Part shown: in pieces, positions 29,032 through 40,689 of the stretch
Layout: each line of letters begins with the position of its first letter
How positions within the stretch are numbered: the first letter of the stretch is position 1
NCBI RefSeq assembly: GCF_900747795.2
Contig: NC_041396.2
Location: forward strand, 84,264,913-84,328,912
Direction: 5' to 3'
Source of the DNA: Erpetoichthys calabaricus
Taxonomy: Eukaryota; Chordata; Cladistia; Polypteriformes; Polypteridae
Length of the DNA: 64,000 nucleotides
Position numbers and translations under genes: made by a program
The notes under the pieces: generated by a model
What the model was told of the DNA's origin: nothing
Databases searched by the model: none
What the model saw: the letters and a program-made list of their open reading frames with translations, nothing else

Positions 29032-29637
29032 TGTGGACGCTTGGGGGGCGCTGTTGCCCTATGAAACCCAACAGACAGACATTCAGGACACGCGTATAAA
29101 AGCACCAAGTATAATTTTTAATTATTTTCTTCAATAAAGTGCACAAAGCACCACAATCGCCACAATTCCCAATGCCAATAATCAATAATAGTACAATAAT
29201 CCTCCACTCCCAGCAGCTTCGTCACCCAATCTCCCAACTCTGGCTCCACTTGCTAGGTCACGAACAGTCCTTTATATATTCCTTGACCCGAAAGTGCTCC
29301 TTCTCTTCTTCCAGGTAAAACGCCACATCATCAGTCCTGAAGCATCCCGGAAGTACTGTGGGCTTCCGTCCTCGTGACTCCGAAGTACTTCTGGGTTGTA
29401 GGAAAAGTAGGAGTCCCCAGGTCCTTTATGAGCTGGCGGCACCCATGGCACCCAACAGAGCTGAGAAAATGGACTCCATGTCCCATGATGCCCTGAGGGA
29501 ATTCTGGGTACAGTTATTGTCCAGGGGAGCTGCCACCTAGCGTCCTGTGGGAGGCAGTGTCCTGGAAAGGCTACCCTTCTCCATTTTTCCCGTTCTGGGA
29601 TGTCCCACCCAGATTGAACTGCCGGCCGTCTCTCACA
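29032..29637 (-). mobile_element. Solo LTR, family A
   Basis: On the minus strand the element runs from TGTGAGAGACGG to CGTCCACA, giving the TG...CA ends of an LTR. It is flanked by a 4-bp duplication ACAG (29028-29031 and 29638-29641). A TATATAAAG box lies near 29,275 and an A/T-rich poly(A) zone is at about 29,110-29,140. No internal retroelement sequence is attached, so this is a solo LTR left after recombination. The 4-bp duplication fits Ty3/Gypsy-type or some retroviral integrases. The family is unnamed. Confidence 0.7.
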
Positions 29638-29844
29638 ACAGTTAATGTTTAATATGGTTCTTAAAAATTGAAGAGGTGCCAGGCAATTAATACTCATACA
29701 TTTAAAAATGACATGAGGTGATACTCTTCTAATGTTTCTCTTAATCTGGAATGATGCAAATAAATCAAATGTATACAACAAAGTGTACCTTTTTTAAAAT
29801 AAGGCTCTCCATTTAAAGTCAGTTCTTACTTTGCTCTCTGGACT

Positions 29845-29890
29845 GCCAGGATAGGCTTCGGTAGCCTTTAACCATGACCCAGACTGAGCA
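29845..29890 (+). repeat. Old SINE 3' fragment
   Basis: GCCAGGATAGGCTTCGGTAG and CCATGACCC follow the 3' part of the ATGG-tailed SINE. It is short and diverged, next to a younger copy of the opposite strand. Confidence 0.35.
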
Positions 29891-29925
29891 GATCTGAAAA
29901 TGAATGCTGAATGAATAAACAAAGT

Positions 29926-30051
29926 CATTGTCCAACCTGCTATATCCTAACACAGAGTCACGGACATGCAGACTCCACGCAGGGACAAAGCAAACCCAGG
30001 TCTCCTTACTGCGAGGCAGCAGCGCTACCACTGCGCCACCGTGCTGCCCAG
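29926..30051 (-). repeat. Internally deleted tRNA-SINE with target duplication
   Basis: Only 126 bp long, it keeps the tRNA-like head (complement of 29,965-30,051, with B-box-like GGTTTGCTTTG) joined to the last 36 bp of the SINE tail (TTAGGATATAGCAGGTTGG). About 200 bp of body is missing, with the join near 29,962. An 11-bp duplication, ATAAACAAAGT, flanks it (29915-29925 and 30052-30062), so both outer ends are original. Confidence 0.8.
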
Positions 30052-30062
30052 ATAAACAAAGT

Positions 30063-31615
30063 GTGCAGACAAAATGTTCAAGTAAGCCAAATGAAAACAA
30101 AATGAAGACTCACTTACTTGCTTACCTCAAATGCTGCACTGAACCTCACGCCTCATTTCTTTTCTATCTCCCTCTTTTCGCCAGCCCTTTCCTTCGTTCC
30201 TTCTGTCAGTTGACCCCTTTTTATCTCACCTCTAGACCCAGTGTTCTTCTGTCTACAAGGCAGCTTTAAACTCACTGCTTAGATATGGCCCAGTCCAAAA
30301 TTATTTCTAGGATCAAGAATACATTTTTAAAGTTTCAGGGCCACCATAGCACAGCACCTCAAGTCTTCGTAACCCTTGTAGGACCAGATAGCTGAGGCAG
30401 AGTGAGGACTACATTGTTTAAAAAGGCCACACTGTCCTTCCAATTCCATAACGAGGGACTGCGTGTCATTCAATGGAATTAAAGGTAAAGTCCTTATGCC
30501 AGTCCTTCTAGATCCCACCTTTAAAAGGCAACTTGATCCTGCTTTTAAGATGAGACCATGTGCTGTTCTACATTGGCTAGGAGTGTTATGAATTGGATTG
30601 TGCTATAACTATAGCAACAATTTTTTCCTGTAAATAGCCCTGTCAGTGTTTGTTGCCATCCATGCATCCTTAATCAGGTGGAAGTTATATGATGAGAGTT
30701 GCTCAAGAAATAAATGGAAGCTGGACAGAGGCATTTTACTCTATCCTTGTGCATCCTTCCCCTGAAAGCCTCTGTTACGTTTATGAGTTTTTTGTGTTTT
30801 TTTTTTAAGTGTGTGCATTCTTGCATTTGTCCGTTCCTATTCATTACAACCTGCCTGTACATTTTTTGTACATTACATACTAGTTTTGTTTTGTGCTTCT
30901 TGGAAAACTCTACCATTCTTTTGCCTTTTCTATGCAAGACTTCCTGTGTGTTGTTAACCATTCTTTGGATAATGGATTTGTTAATACATAACCTTTTTTA
31001 TTATTATTTCGTTTAGATATCCTTCTGACAGCTTGTCCAGGTCAGTATCTCATCACCTGCTTTTGCAACTTAGGGCAGTGCTGAGTTGATAAGCTGTGTA
31101 TGCTCCTGCTTTTGTTTGTGCATCTGTCAGGCAAAAGGAGATTAAAAGAGATGCACATGGCTAAAGTGAAGTTCTTCTGGCTGGCTCCCTTTTTTATTTC
31201 TTTTACCCCTCTCTTTACATGACTGCAGCCTGAATAATTATGGACCAAACCAAGGGCATTTTGCAGCAAAGAGTAGTGGTTAGTCAGCAGTTGCATAGCC
31301 ATCTTCTAACAAGAAGGTGTTCTGCTATCCTGCCAGTCTTCCATGGTCTTCCCTTGTCTCTTAAAGGAAGGTCAGGCATCCCTGTTAGGTCCTTTTCATT
31401 TTAGTGTCCCAAAGGAACACCATACATTTCTTACCAAGTCATTCTCCTGTCTTAGTGTCCTTCTAGAACACCCACTAAAAGGATCACCATCCCGGAGGTG
31501 AACTTGCACCAATACTGGTATGTCAGTGTACTTTGTCTCTGTTTGTGCATGGCATTTTCTTTCTCTATCTCAGTCTTAGGATTTTGCTGGTCTTGGAACA
31601 GAAAATACTGTTTTC
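30063..31615. other. No gene recognised
   Basis: The stretch is mixed AT-rich and CT-rich sequence with only short, unlike frames. No exon or repeat family was recognised. Confidence 0.4.
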
Positions 31616-31619
31616 CACT

Positions 31620-32586
31620 CATGTTCATTAAGATCCACATCACATAAAACTGAATGTTTTTAAAAAGCAAGCAGAAGGTGCTTATAGTGGGTCCATCAGC
31701 TAAAGCCCAAATTGGTCTTGGACTTCTCTGCTCTTTTTCTGTCTTTTGCAAACCTCAAGTCCGCAATCTTGGTGTTATTTTTGACAGTAACCGCTCTTTT
31801 GAGAAACAGATTAATTCTGTAGTCAAGAGTTGCCTTTTCCAGCTTCGTTTTTTAGGTAAGATCAAGCCTTTTTTTATCTTCTAGGGATCTTGAGAAAGCT
31901 ACTCATACTTTTATCTTTTCTCGCCTTGATTACTGCAACTCGCTGTATTCTGGGATTAGAAAATCCTTGATATGCAGGTTACAGTTGGTCTAGAATGCTG
32001 CCGCTCGCTTTCTGGTCGGGGCAAGAAAGTCTGATTCTGTTTCTCTAATATTAGCTTCTTTACACTGGCTGCCTGACAGTTTTCGAATTGATTTTAAAAT
32101 CTTGTTGCTAGTTTTTAAATCTTTACATGGGCTTGCTCCTGCCTATTTATCTGAATTGTGTGCTTTACACCAGCCATCTAGAGTGCATAGATCTTGTGGG
32201 CAGTTGTCTCTTGTTGTCCCTCGTACTAAGTGTAAAACTAAGGGGGACAGGGCTTTTGCAGCTGCTGCTCCTCGCCTGTGGAACTCTTTACCTCATTACA
32301 TAAAGGAGCCGTCTACAGTTGAACTGTTCAAAACAAAAGTAAAGACTCATTTCTATTCACTTGCTTTCCGTGACCTTCAGTAATACTGATGGCTTCTTCA
32401 TTGTGATTATGTAATCTTACTTCTATTTATTATTTATTTTATTTATGTTCATTTATTTTGTTTCTATCTATGTTATTTATGTTAATTGTATGTTTTTTTT
32501 CTTCTTTTATTGTAAAGCACTTTGACCACATAATTCCTATGTTGTTTTAAATGTGCTATATAAATAAATTGACATTGACATTGACA
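31620..32586 (+). mobile_element. L2-type LINE 3' end
   Basis: Pieces of an L2 RT C-terminus follow in order: KPQVRNLGVIFDSNRSFEKQ, then FSRLDYCNSLYSGI, then SLHWLPDSFRIDFKILLLVF and RAFAAAAPRLWNSLP. The last open stretch runs 32102-32383. At least one frameshift (near 31,880) and a stop break it. The 3' end is TTGACATTGACATTGAC, a 6-bp repeated tail. The element is 5'-truncated within the RT domain. Confidence 0.85.
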
Positions 32587-32815
32587 AGTCTGGTTTATTC
32601 ATGGGTTGAAGGTCTATTGTTATGCTGCTTAAATTTGCTAGCATTATGCCCATGCTCTCTATTCTTTTAACTGTGGGTGCCTTTACCTCTCTCTCATATA
32701 TCAAAAACTACTTTTGTACTGTATGTTGTTTAAAATCCTGAGAGGAGTTACTATAGCCAATACTTTCTAGGTCTGAGTATTGTGAGTTCTGAGGCAAGGC
32801 TAAACTAGCTAATTC

Positions 32816-33206
32816 TGTTTGGGGTGATGACATCCGCAAGACATATTTTAAATTAAAAAAGCAGCATAGTCAAAAATTAGTATGCCGTTTATTATTTATA
32901 AAAGTCTGAATGAGTGGAGTACACCCAAAGAACAGAGTTGGGGGGGGGGGGCACCTTCGCCACCACATTTACTGCAATGCACCAAAGTAAAGTAAAGAAA
33001 GTGGCTGTCTCGAGTAGGTCAGCTTTACAGAGTTCTGACATGTGGCAGCTCAAGTCCAAAATGAGATGCCATCTTCTGGGGACTTCTGGCTTTATAGGGT
33101 CCTGACCAAAAGAGGCGGGGCTCAGAGGGTCTCAGTTGCCCTTATTGGCTGTCTTCTCAGTACTGCGGTAAGAAAAAGAAACACCAGCACCCCCTCTTAT
33201 CCCAGA
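32816..33206 (-). repeat. Possible LTR-like repeat
   Basis: On the minus strand a CCCTATAAAG box (about 33,100) and an AATAAACGG poly(A)-like signal (about 32,890) lie about 210 bp apart. The stretch ends CACCCCAAACA at the low side. It contains a run of 12 G at 32939-32950 on the plus strand. No duplication was found. The layout resembles an LTR, but the call is tentative. Confidence 0.35.
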
Positions 33207-33424
33207 TAGTATTGCATACCTTAACTGAGTCTTGAAGTCTAATGCCCATGTGTGACGTATTCTAATATACGTTTTTCAAATGGACACAAGGTCACTTTGG
33301 TCACATTTTTATCAGAAGCTTTTACATATTCTTGATTACCCAGTTGGGAGTTTTTGGGAACTGGTGCCTATTCCTCAAGCATTAAACTCAAATCAGAAAC
33401 AAGTCCTGAATAACTTTCCAGTCA

Positions 33425-33520
33425 ATTGTAGGGCACACTCATGGATACAGCTACACTTATTTATACTGAGTCAATTTAGAGACCGAACATGCATATCATT
33501 GGGATGAAGAAAGAAACCCG
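33425..33520 (-). repeat. Old SINE body fragment
   Basis: GTAGGGCACACTCATG, GAGTCAATTTAGAGACCG, CATGCATATC and GAAGAAAGAAACCCGGAGTA keep the order of the SINE body on the minus strand. Divergence is high. Confidence 0.45.
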
Positions 33521-33599
33521 GAGTATACAGTAAGAAACCATGATATCATGGTGTTTGTCTTTGCTGGGACTGTTGCTGTTCATAATTCGCATTAATCTA

Positions 33600-33725
33600 C
33601 CATCTATTCATTATTTAATCCTTTTTTAAGCATTGCAGGATCACAGGGGCTGGAGCCTATCCTGGGTGTTTTGGGGTTTGGTCAGAAATAGCCCTAGACA
33701 GGGCACCAGTCTATTACATGTTATT
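33600..33725 (-). repeat. Old SINE 3' half
   Basis: CCATCTATTCATTATTTAAT at the tail side is followed by GCAGGATCACAGGGGCTGGA and then CCTATCCTGGGTG. This is the reverse complement of the SINE 3' half. No target duplication was seen. Confidence 0.5.
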
Positions 33726-34078
33726 AATAGTATAAAGCTGATTGACTGAATTGAAAGATGATACCAAAATAAGAGAAATAATGTATATTGTGTAGGCATC
33801 ATTTTCATGCATTGGAGGAACTAAGGATGCCTGAAGAACACCCACTCAGGCCCCTTAAGAAGCAGAGATGGTGCCACCTTTAAGACGAATTAGGCATTCA
33901 CCTATGGCACAGATCATTAGGGGCTAACTGCACGAGTTAGCTACCAAGAGTCCCTAATAAGATTGGCCTTGGGTACAAAATAACCTAGCACTGGCACTGT
34001 TAAAGAGGCAACAGGAGGCAAAATTATTGATGGACTGTGTAAATGTAGAAAGTGAGAATCATCAAGAATTGGAGTATA

Positions 34079-35672
34079 CAGGTGCTGGTCATAAAATTAG
34101 AATATCATGACAAAGTTGATTTTTTTTCAGTAATTCCATTCAAAAAGTGAAACTTGTATATTAGATTCATTCATTACACACAGACTGATGTATTTCAAAT
34201 GTTTATTTCTTTTAATTTTGATGATTATAACTGACAACTAATGAAAGTCCCAAATTCAGTATCTCAGAAAATTAGAATATCAATTATGACCAATGCAAAA
34301 AAAGGATTTTTAGAAATGTTGGCCATCTGAAAGGTATGAACATGAAAAGTATGAGCATGTACAGCACTCAATATTTAGTTGGGGCTCCTTTGGCCTGGAT
34401 TACTGCAGCAATGCGGCGTGGCATGGAGTTGATCAGTCTGTGGCACTGCTCAGGTGTTATGAGAGCCCATGTTGCTCTGATAGTGGCCTTCAGCTCTTCT
34501 GAATTGTTGGGTCTGGTGTATTGCATCTTCCTCTTCACAATACCCCATAGATTTTCTGTGGGGTTAAGGTCAGGCGAGTTTGCTGGCCAATCAAGAACAG
34601 GGATATCATGGTCCTTAAACCAGGTACTGGTAGCTTTGGCACTGTGTGCAGGTGCCAGGTCCTGTTGGAAAATTAAATCTGCATCTCCATAATGTTCGTC
34701 AGCAGCAGGAAGCATGAAGTGCTCTAAAACTTCCTGGTAGACGGCTGCGTTGACCTTGGACCTCAGAAAACACAATGGACCAACACCAGCAGATGACATG
34801 GCACCCCAAACCATCACTGACTGTGGAAACGTTACACTGGACCTCAAGCAACATGGATTCTGTGCCTCTCCTCTCTTCCTCCAGACTCTGGGACCTTGAT
34901 TTCCAATGGAAATGCAAAATTTACTTTCATCAGAGAACATAACTTTGGACCACTCAGCAGCAGTCCAAAGGCGAGACGCTTCTGACGCTGTCTCTTGTTC
35001 AAGAGTGGCTTGACACAAGGAATGTGACAGCTGAAACCCATGTCTTGCATACGTCTGTGCGTGGTGGTTCTTGAAGCACTGACTCCAGCTGCAGTCCACT
35101 CTTTGTGAATCTCCCCCACATTTTTGAATGGGTTTTGTTTCACAATCCTCTCCAGGGTGTGGTTATCCCTATTGCTTGTACACTTTTTTCTACCACATCT
35201 TGTCCTTCCCTTCGCCTCTCTATTAATGTGCTTGGACACAGAGCTCTGTGAACAGCCAGCCTCTTTAGCAATGACCTTTTGTGTCTTGCCCTCCTTGTGC
35301 AAGGTGTCATTGGTCGTCTTTGGGACAACTGTCAAGTCAGCAGTCTTCCCCATGACTGTGTAGCCTACAGAACTAGACTGAGAGACCATTTAAAGGCTTT
35401 TGCAGGTGTTTTGAGTTAATTAGCTGATTAGAGTGTGGCACCAGGTGTCTTCAGTATTGAACCTTTTCACAATATTCTAATTTTCCGAGATACTGAATTT
35501 GGGACTTTCATTAGTTGTCAGTTATAATCATCAAAATTAAAAGAAATAAACATTTGAAATACATCAGTCTGTGTGTAATGAATGAATCTAATATACAAGT
35601 TTCACTTTTTGAATGAAATTACTGAAATAAATCAACTTTGTCATGATATTCTAATTTTATGACCAGCACCTG
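34079..35672 (-). mobile_element. Tc1-like transposon, full length with intact inverted ends
   Basis: The element starts CAGGTGCTGGTCATAAAATT and ends with its inverse, flanked by TA at 34077-34078 and 35673-35674. The inverted ends (34079-34280 and 35472-35672, about 200 bp) are almost identical. Each carries two copies of AAAATTAGAATATC, an inner and an outer site, the IR/DR layout of Tc1 elements such as Sleeping Beauty. The minus strand between them encodes one transposase. This is Tc1/mariner cut-and-paste DNA. The near-identical ends suggest a young insertion. Confidence 0.95.
34368..35353 (-). pseudogene. Tc1 transposase, one frameshift
   Basis: The transposase catalyses cut-and-paste transposition. 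The frame from 35353 (MGKTADLT) covers the paired DNA-binding domain, with AKEAGCSQSSVSKHINRE as a helix-turn-helix and TTTHRRMQDMGFSCHIP. A frameshift near 34,970 moves it to a second frame that runs to the stop at 34368. That frame carries the triad: Asp in VMFSDESKF, Asp in FQQDLAPAH and Glu in NPTENLWG, with 34 residues between the last two (DD34E). It ends RIAAVIQAKGAPTKY. Apart from the single shift, with a short loss around it, the gene is complete. It is about 330 codons, near the normal 340 for the family. Confidence 0.9.
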
Positions 35673-35674
35673 TA

Positions 35675-38045
35675 CAGTACCTCTTTGTTGTACTTTATTA
35701 ATACATAAAACTGATGGAAATATAAAAGATAACTGGCAGGTTAACGAGATGGCATGAAGTCTTGTTGTACAGGTGCAGACCACTTAACACTAATAATGCA
35801 TACATTAATTTTTAGCGTTTAGACACCAATAATGTTAATCATCGACAGAGAGAGTTTTTAACTGAACAGAGAAAACCTACAGAACACAACCACGTGCTCC
35901 TCAAAATGCTCGAGTGTATTTGCTCCTGCCTTGCCCAAGGCGACTATTTCCATTCATCTATTGACTCACATAAAATTCTCTGGTCACTTAATTATGTACA
36001 CAGCCCTTCAGGGATCTCTTAACAGAAGCCTGATTAAAGACAGCGATTAAAAGCTGAGCGGGGGATCCTGGACACCGCACAAAATGGATTTGATGCCCAT
36101 GTTCATTAGCCTTTGTTTCTCGAGAGCCATCAAAGGCACATTACTACAGATACCTTCAGTGGCGGAGCGGAGGCGCGCACGTACAGCAAAGCGCGCACGT
36201 AGTCAACCAACGCGCGGCAGTGCGACACGTTTACTGTAATATGTTTTCATTTGCTCTTTTCTACAAAGACGTACAAGCGTTTCACCTTTTAATCACGAAA
36301 GTACTAAAATGGCAAAAGTAACCAATTTTAAATAACGAAATGCCCGGAAATACTCTACATGTACGATCGGACAAATCGCGGTGTAAAATCATGAACACGT
36401 GACATTGGAAACTTTCGTGCCTTCATTAGCTGTAATTTGCATCCTGCAAATACAGTAATTGTCTTGCGATTCAGCCGAATATGAAAATAGATTGTCCAGT
36501 ATGGTGATCTAAATCGGGCAGAATACAACGATCACGTCAGCTATAATGACCCAACAGCAGCACTGCTACTGCACGAACACCGCTTTACTTTTGGCAGGCA
36601 AAACTATGCGATGTTATTGTATATTAACATTCGGCTGAGTGGGAGAAGCAAACTGTACCAATAAAGACGACCCCTCTATCTATGGCCATCGTGCTGCATC
36701 TGAAGTGTTTAAGGATTTCAGGATATGGGTTTTCATAAATCTCACTTAAAAACACTGTGCAATTCCACTTCTTGGCAGTGCTTGAATACGCAACTTTTTC
36801 TTCCATCCTCTTCTTGATAAAGAAATTAATTTATAGAAACAAAACATACAGTATACTATTACTACTGTTGCTAATAATAATTATTATTATTATTGTTATT
36901 GTTCTGGTCTACATTAAGCAATTCGAAAATAAATGGACGATAATAATGACAAGATGCACAGTGTCGCAGTGCTTAGTGCTGTTATCTCACATTAGTGGGA
37001 TTCTTTTTTTATTGCCATTACAAATTGATCCTGTGCCAGTCGGAGCATACAAGTTGGTAAGATGAACAGGCACACTGATCCTAGCGCTGGAGAGTGGCTA
37101 CGTGTTGCATGTTGTTTAGCACACATAAGTGAGAATTACACTGTACTGTATATGTCTAGGGCTACTTACTGTTTTGCGCCCAGTGTTGCTGGGATAAACT
37201 CCTGATTCACGGCGCCGTAAATTTGATTCACTTTTTATTGGGCGGGTATCGTTTGCTTTCGGCTTTCCCTCACTTCCAAAAGCCGTGCCTATTAAAATTC
37301 GATACGCATTGTGCGTAAGTCTGCTCTCTGATAGATCGCTTTCCCTCATTGGCATCCAATGGGCTCCTCCTCCCGGTAGCACTGCACCTGGAATAACGAA
37401 TTCTGTCAATGTATGGATAAATAACATAAACTGTGGTACAGTTATGTAGCGGACAAAACTATACCCTGTTTTCGGATCGCGCATCCATTCCCGGCTGTGG
37501 TGCTTTACTGTGAAATCTGAATTTCTTAACCGTCTTCGTTTTGATTTATTTTGAACACCTCCGGTTTCCCGTCTGCATTCCATTTATGTGGCCACTCATC
37601 ATGATACAGACTTTGGCTTCGGCTCCCGCGTCATAGTTGATGATTTTACAAATTAGTTAATGTATACAATGCATTCAAAAGGCTGAATATTTTCTTCCGC
37701 AAAAAGTTGAACATTCACTGAATCTAATTTATTAAGCGCTTTTAAGATTAAAATACTGTCACCTATTTCGATAACATGCTGGACCTATTATTGATTTAAT
37801 TAATATTAAATATCAGAAAATCAAATTATTAATGCGCTTATTCCAGCGGGTTAAAGTCCTTTGAATGTTCCAGTGAAAGCTGAATATGTTGTCTGCAATG
37901 TTCAGTAGCAGTTTTACAAGTGAGCAGTGTAATAGTTACAAAAGCTAGATAAATCAATAATTGTTTTGATTTATTTTTGCACAATTTATTAGTAATACAG
38001 TAATTACCATTTGGCATCCTCCAGGACTGTTTTTTTTGCGTTCCT
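35675..38045. other. No gene recognised; CpG-bearing patches and a small microsatellite
   Basis: GC-rich patches occur at 36,160-36,230, where GCGCGCACGTA appears twice 18 bp apart. An ATT-type microsatellite lies at 36,872-36,903. An old SINE 3' scrap (GCGCCCAGTGTTGCTGGGAT) lies at 37,177-37,196. A 155-codon minus-strand frame at 37116-37583 has no recognisable domain. Confidence 0.4.
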
Positions 38046-38049
38046 CTCG

Positions 38050-38228
38050 ACCTCATTAATATAAACACAGTGCCGCAGAATCGCCACGCCTCCCAAGTAT
38101 TGCCACACGAAGCCACACCCCCAGATCCCCGTCTCGCTGATCTCGCAGACGCGGGGCCACTTGGAAACGCAGGGTCACCTTCTGTCATTGCAACGTTCCT
38201 GCTGCCGGATTACTGCATCCCGCGTCGG
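38050..38228 (+). promoter_or_regulatory. Candidate promoter and non-coding first exon
   Basis: ATTAATATAAAC near 38,056 could serve as a TATA-like element. The following 150 bp is GC- and CpG-rich against an AT-rich background and ends at a good donor, CGG followed by GTAAGG at 38229. CpG-bearing sequence goes on to about 39,010. In human, PACSIN1 is transcribed away from RPS10 on the opposite strand, so a 5' exon of that gene would fit this place and strand. This is inference, since no coding sequence supports it. Confidence 0.25.
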
Positions 38229-39460
38229 GTAAGGCCACCGGGAAACACGGACAAGTTTCATTTATTGCATTAATAAACATAAAATGTCTGAGACGAAAGC
38301 GTGACAGGTGCTGATATTGTTTCATATCCATACTGGGATTTGCTTCTGAAGTGATGATTTGATTACAAACGCACGTCTTGTTTTTCTTTCTTTTTTGGGG
38401 GGTGGGGTACAAGGAGCATTTCTATTGGAAGCATTTTATTGCATGCACTTCTTAATGTGTTTCCAAGGATCGCCGATCCACTCGAAGGGTGCACAGTCGT
38501 GGAGGATTAACTGTGCGTTTAGTGTACAGTAAACACTATACGTGCATAGAGCTGCGAACGAGGCGCTTCGTATTGCATCCATTGTCACCGAGGAATGAAA
38601 ATGTGTCAGATGTTGCGGAGTGTTTTGCGTGATCTTTGCATATAAATGTTGGAAACAATTGTAGTACAGTTTTCGTTATGCATAACCGTAAATCGCTGTT
38701 GTACAGTAATAAATTCCGGAGCGATCATTTAATTTTTAGCACAAAGCTTTCCAGGGGATTAGCAATGATTAGCACGGCCACGAAAGCTAGGCAGAAATGG
38801 TGGCTCTAAATAAGAGCGATACAACTCCGATTCATTCGCTTTCGGGGAAGCCCAGCACATCCGGAGCCTGCAACAGCGCAGTGGCTCCCTTCTTCACTCC
38901 TCGTCAGTGCCTCGGTTCGTATTGCAGAAAATACCGCTGTCTGTCAAATTCCGACATCTCAGGGCGAGCGAAGAGTAGATTCGCGTCGCCGCATCAGGGA
39001 ATCACAAGAAGCTGATTAATAACATTTATGTGAGACGCGCACAGAGGCAGAGCCCATCTAGACGATGCTTCCTTCTAGAAACGTCTTGTGTTTTTATCCA
39101 CAGAGGGATAATTATTGACTAATGTTTTGTTTATCGTGCTATATGCTTATTATTTGCTTTGCTGTATGCAAACCATATAAATCCATTTTCCATACCCACA
39201 CTTTACTGATCAAAGTGCAAGGTCAAGGAGTCTATCCCAACAATGATGTCCAAATGACAAGGTCCCTGGCTCTGAATTAGGTATCTGGTCATCATGGGGT
39301 TTGTTACTCAATAGAGCTTCAGGATCACCCTTCCAGTGTAGACAGTGCATTCCATGAAAACTGAAGTTCATACATACAATATTGAACCCTGGAATGGGCT
39401 TGGGAATATAATTGCTGACTTTCCCTTTACTGCGCCTTTCCATTTAACTTCAGAAGAATC
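38229..39460. other. CpG-bearing stretch without recognised gene
   Basis: GC-richer sequence continues to about 39,010, then AT-rich DNA follows. An open frame of 72 codons at 38797-39015 has no known domain. Confidence 0.35.
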
Positions 39461-40344
39461 GGAAAGAGAATTCACTTTATTGGCCAGGTATATTAATGTG
39501 TACTAGGAATTTATCTTCATAGTACTGGTGCACCATGTAAGTACAACACAACATACAAAAGATAAATGTAAGAAGATAAAATATAAAATGATGAACTATA
39601 ATTCAGCATACAAGGACAATACAAAAAAATAAAGAGGATTAAAATGTCCAGGCAGACTAATGTGCAGGTATACATAATACTGAGCAGAAGCTCAGACCTG
39701 TTTAATAAGAATAACTGCACGAGGAAAAAAATGTTTTGGTGGCATGTTGTTTGAGCTTTCACTGCACAAAGATGTTTGCCGGAGAGAAGTCTTTGGAACA
39801 GGTGATGCCCTGGGTGAGTCGGATCAGCAATGATCTTTGCTGCCCTCTTCCTTACCCTAGACTCATGCAGGACTTCAATGTGCAGTAAATTACAGCCCTT
39901 GATCTTTTCACAGGCTCTGATGATGCACTGCAAGTTGGCCTTAGCCTGAACAAAGGTAGCACCAAACCAGACATTTATAGATGAGTTCAGAATGGACTCG
40001 ATGATGGCTGTGTAGAATCGGACCAATATTGTTTGAGGGAGGTTGAATTTCCTCAGCTGACTCAAAAAGAACATTCTCTGATGGGCTTTCTTAATAATGT
40101 TATTGTCCTACTTAAGGTTTTGTGACAGCACGGTGCCCAGAAACTGAAATGATTCTATCATCCCAACTTCTGAGCCTTTTATAAAAAATAACAGGTGAGC
40201 AGGTGACTGCTTCCTGAAATTTATGATCATCTCCTGAGTCTTTTGAATGTTAAGGTCCAAATTATTATGGCTGTACCACAAAGTTTCTTCTTCTTGTCTG
40301 TATATTGACACATCATTGTTTGAAATGAGACCTAGTAGTGTTAT

Positions 40345-40689
40345 CCATCCATCAATCCATTTTCCAACCCGCTGAATCCGAACACAGGGTCACGGGGGTC
40401 TGCTGGAGCCAATCCCAGCCAACACAGGGCACGAGGCAGGAACCAATCCTGGGCAGCGTGCCAGCCCACCACAGGACATACACAAACACACCAAGCACAC
40501 ACTAGGGCCAATTTAGAATCGCCAATCCACCTAACCTGCATGTCTTTGGACTGTGGGAGGAAACCGGGGCGCCCGGAGGAAACCCACACAAAGGGAGAAC
40601 ATGCAAACTCCACGCAGGGAGGACCTGGGAAGTGAACCCGGGTCTCCTAACTGCGAGGCAGCAGCGCTACCACTGCGCCACCATGCCAC
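40345..40689 (-). repeat. tRNA-derived SINE, full length with target duplication
   Basis: The minus strand begins GGTGGCATGGTGGCGCAGTG (head with A box) and has a B-box-like GGTTCACTTCC. The body then shows GTTTCCTCCGGGCGCCC and ACATGCAGGTTAGGTGG, and the tail has GATGGATGGATA. A 14-bp duplication, CCTAGTAGTGTTAT, flanks it (40331-40344 and 40690-40703). Perfect repeats and little divergence point to recent L1/L2-type retroposition. It interrupts the LINE at 39,465-43,300. Confidence 0.93.

Noticed and set aside
34336-34692. 118-codon plus-strand frame
   Set aside because: It is the antisense shadow of the Tc1 transposase.
37116-37583. 155-codon minus-strand open frame
   Set aside because: It has no recognisable domain, no splice or promoter context, and it overlaps an old SINE scrap. 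Chance is the simpler explanation.
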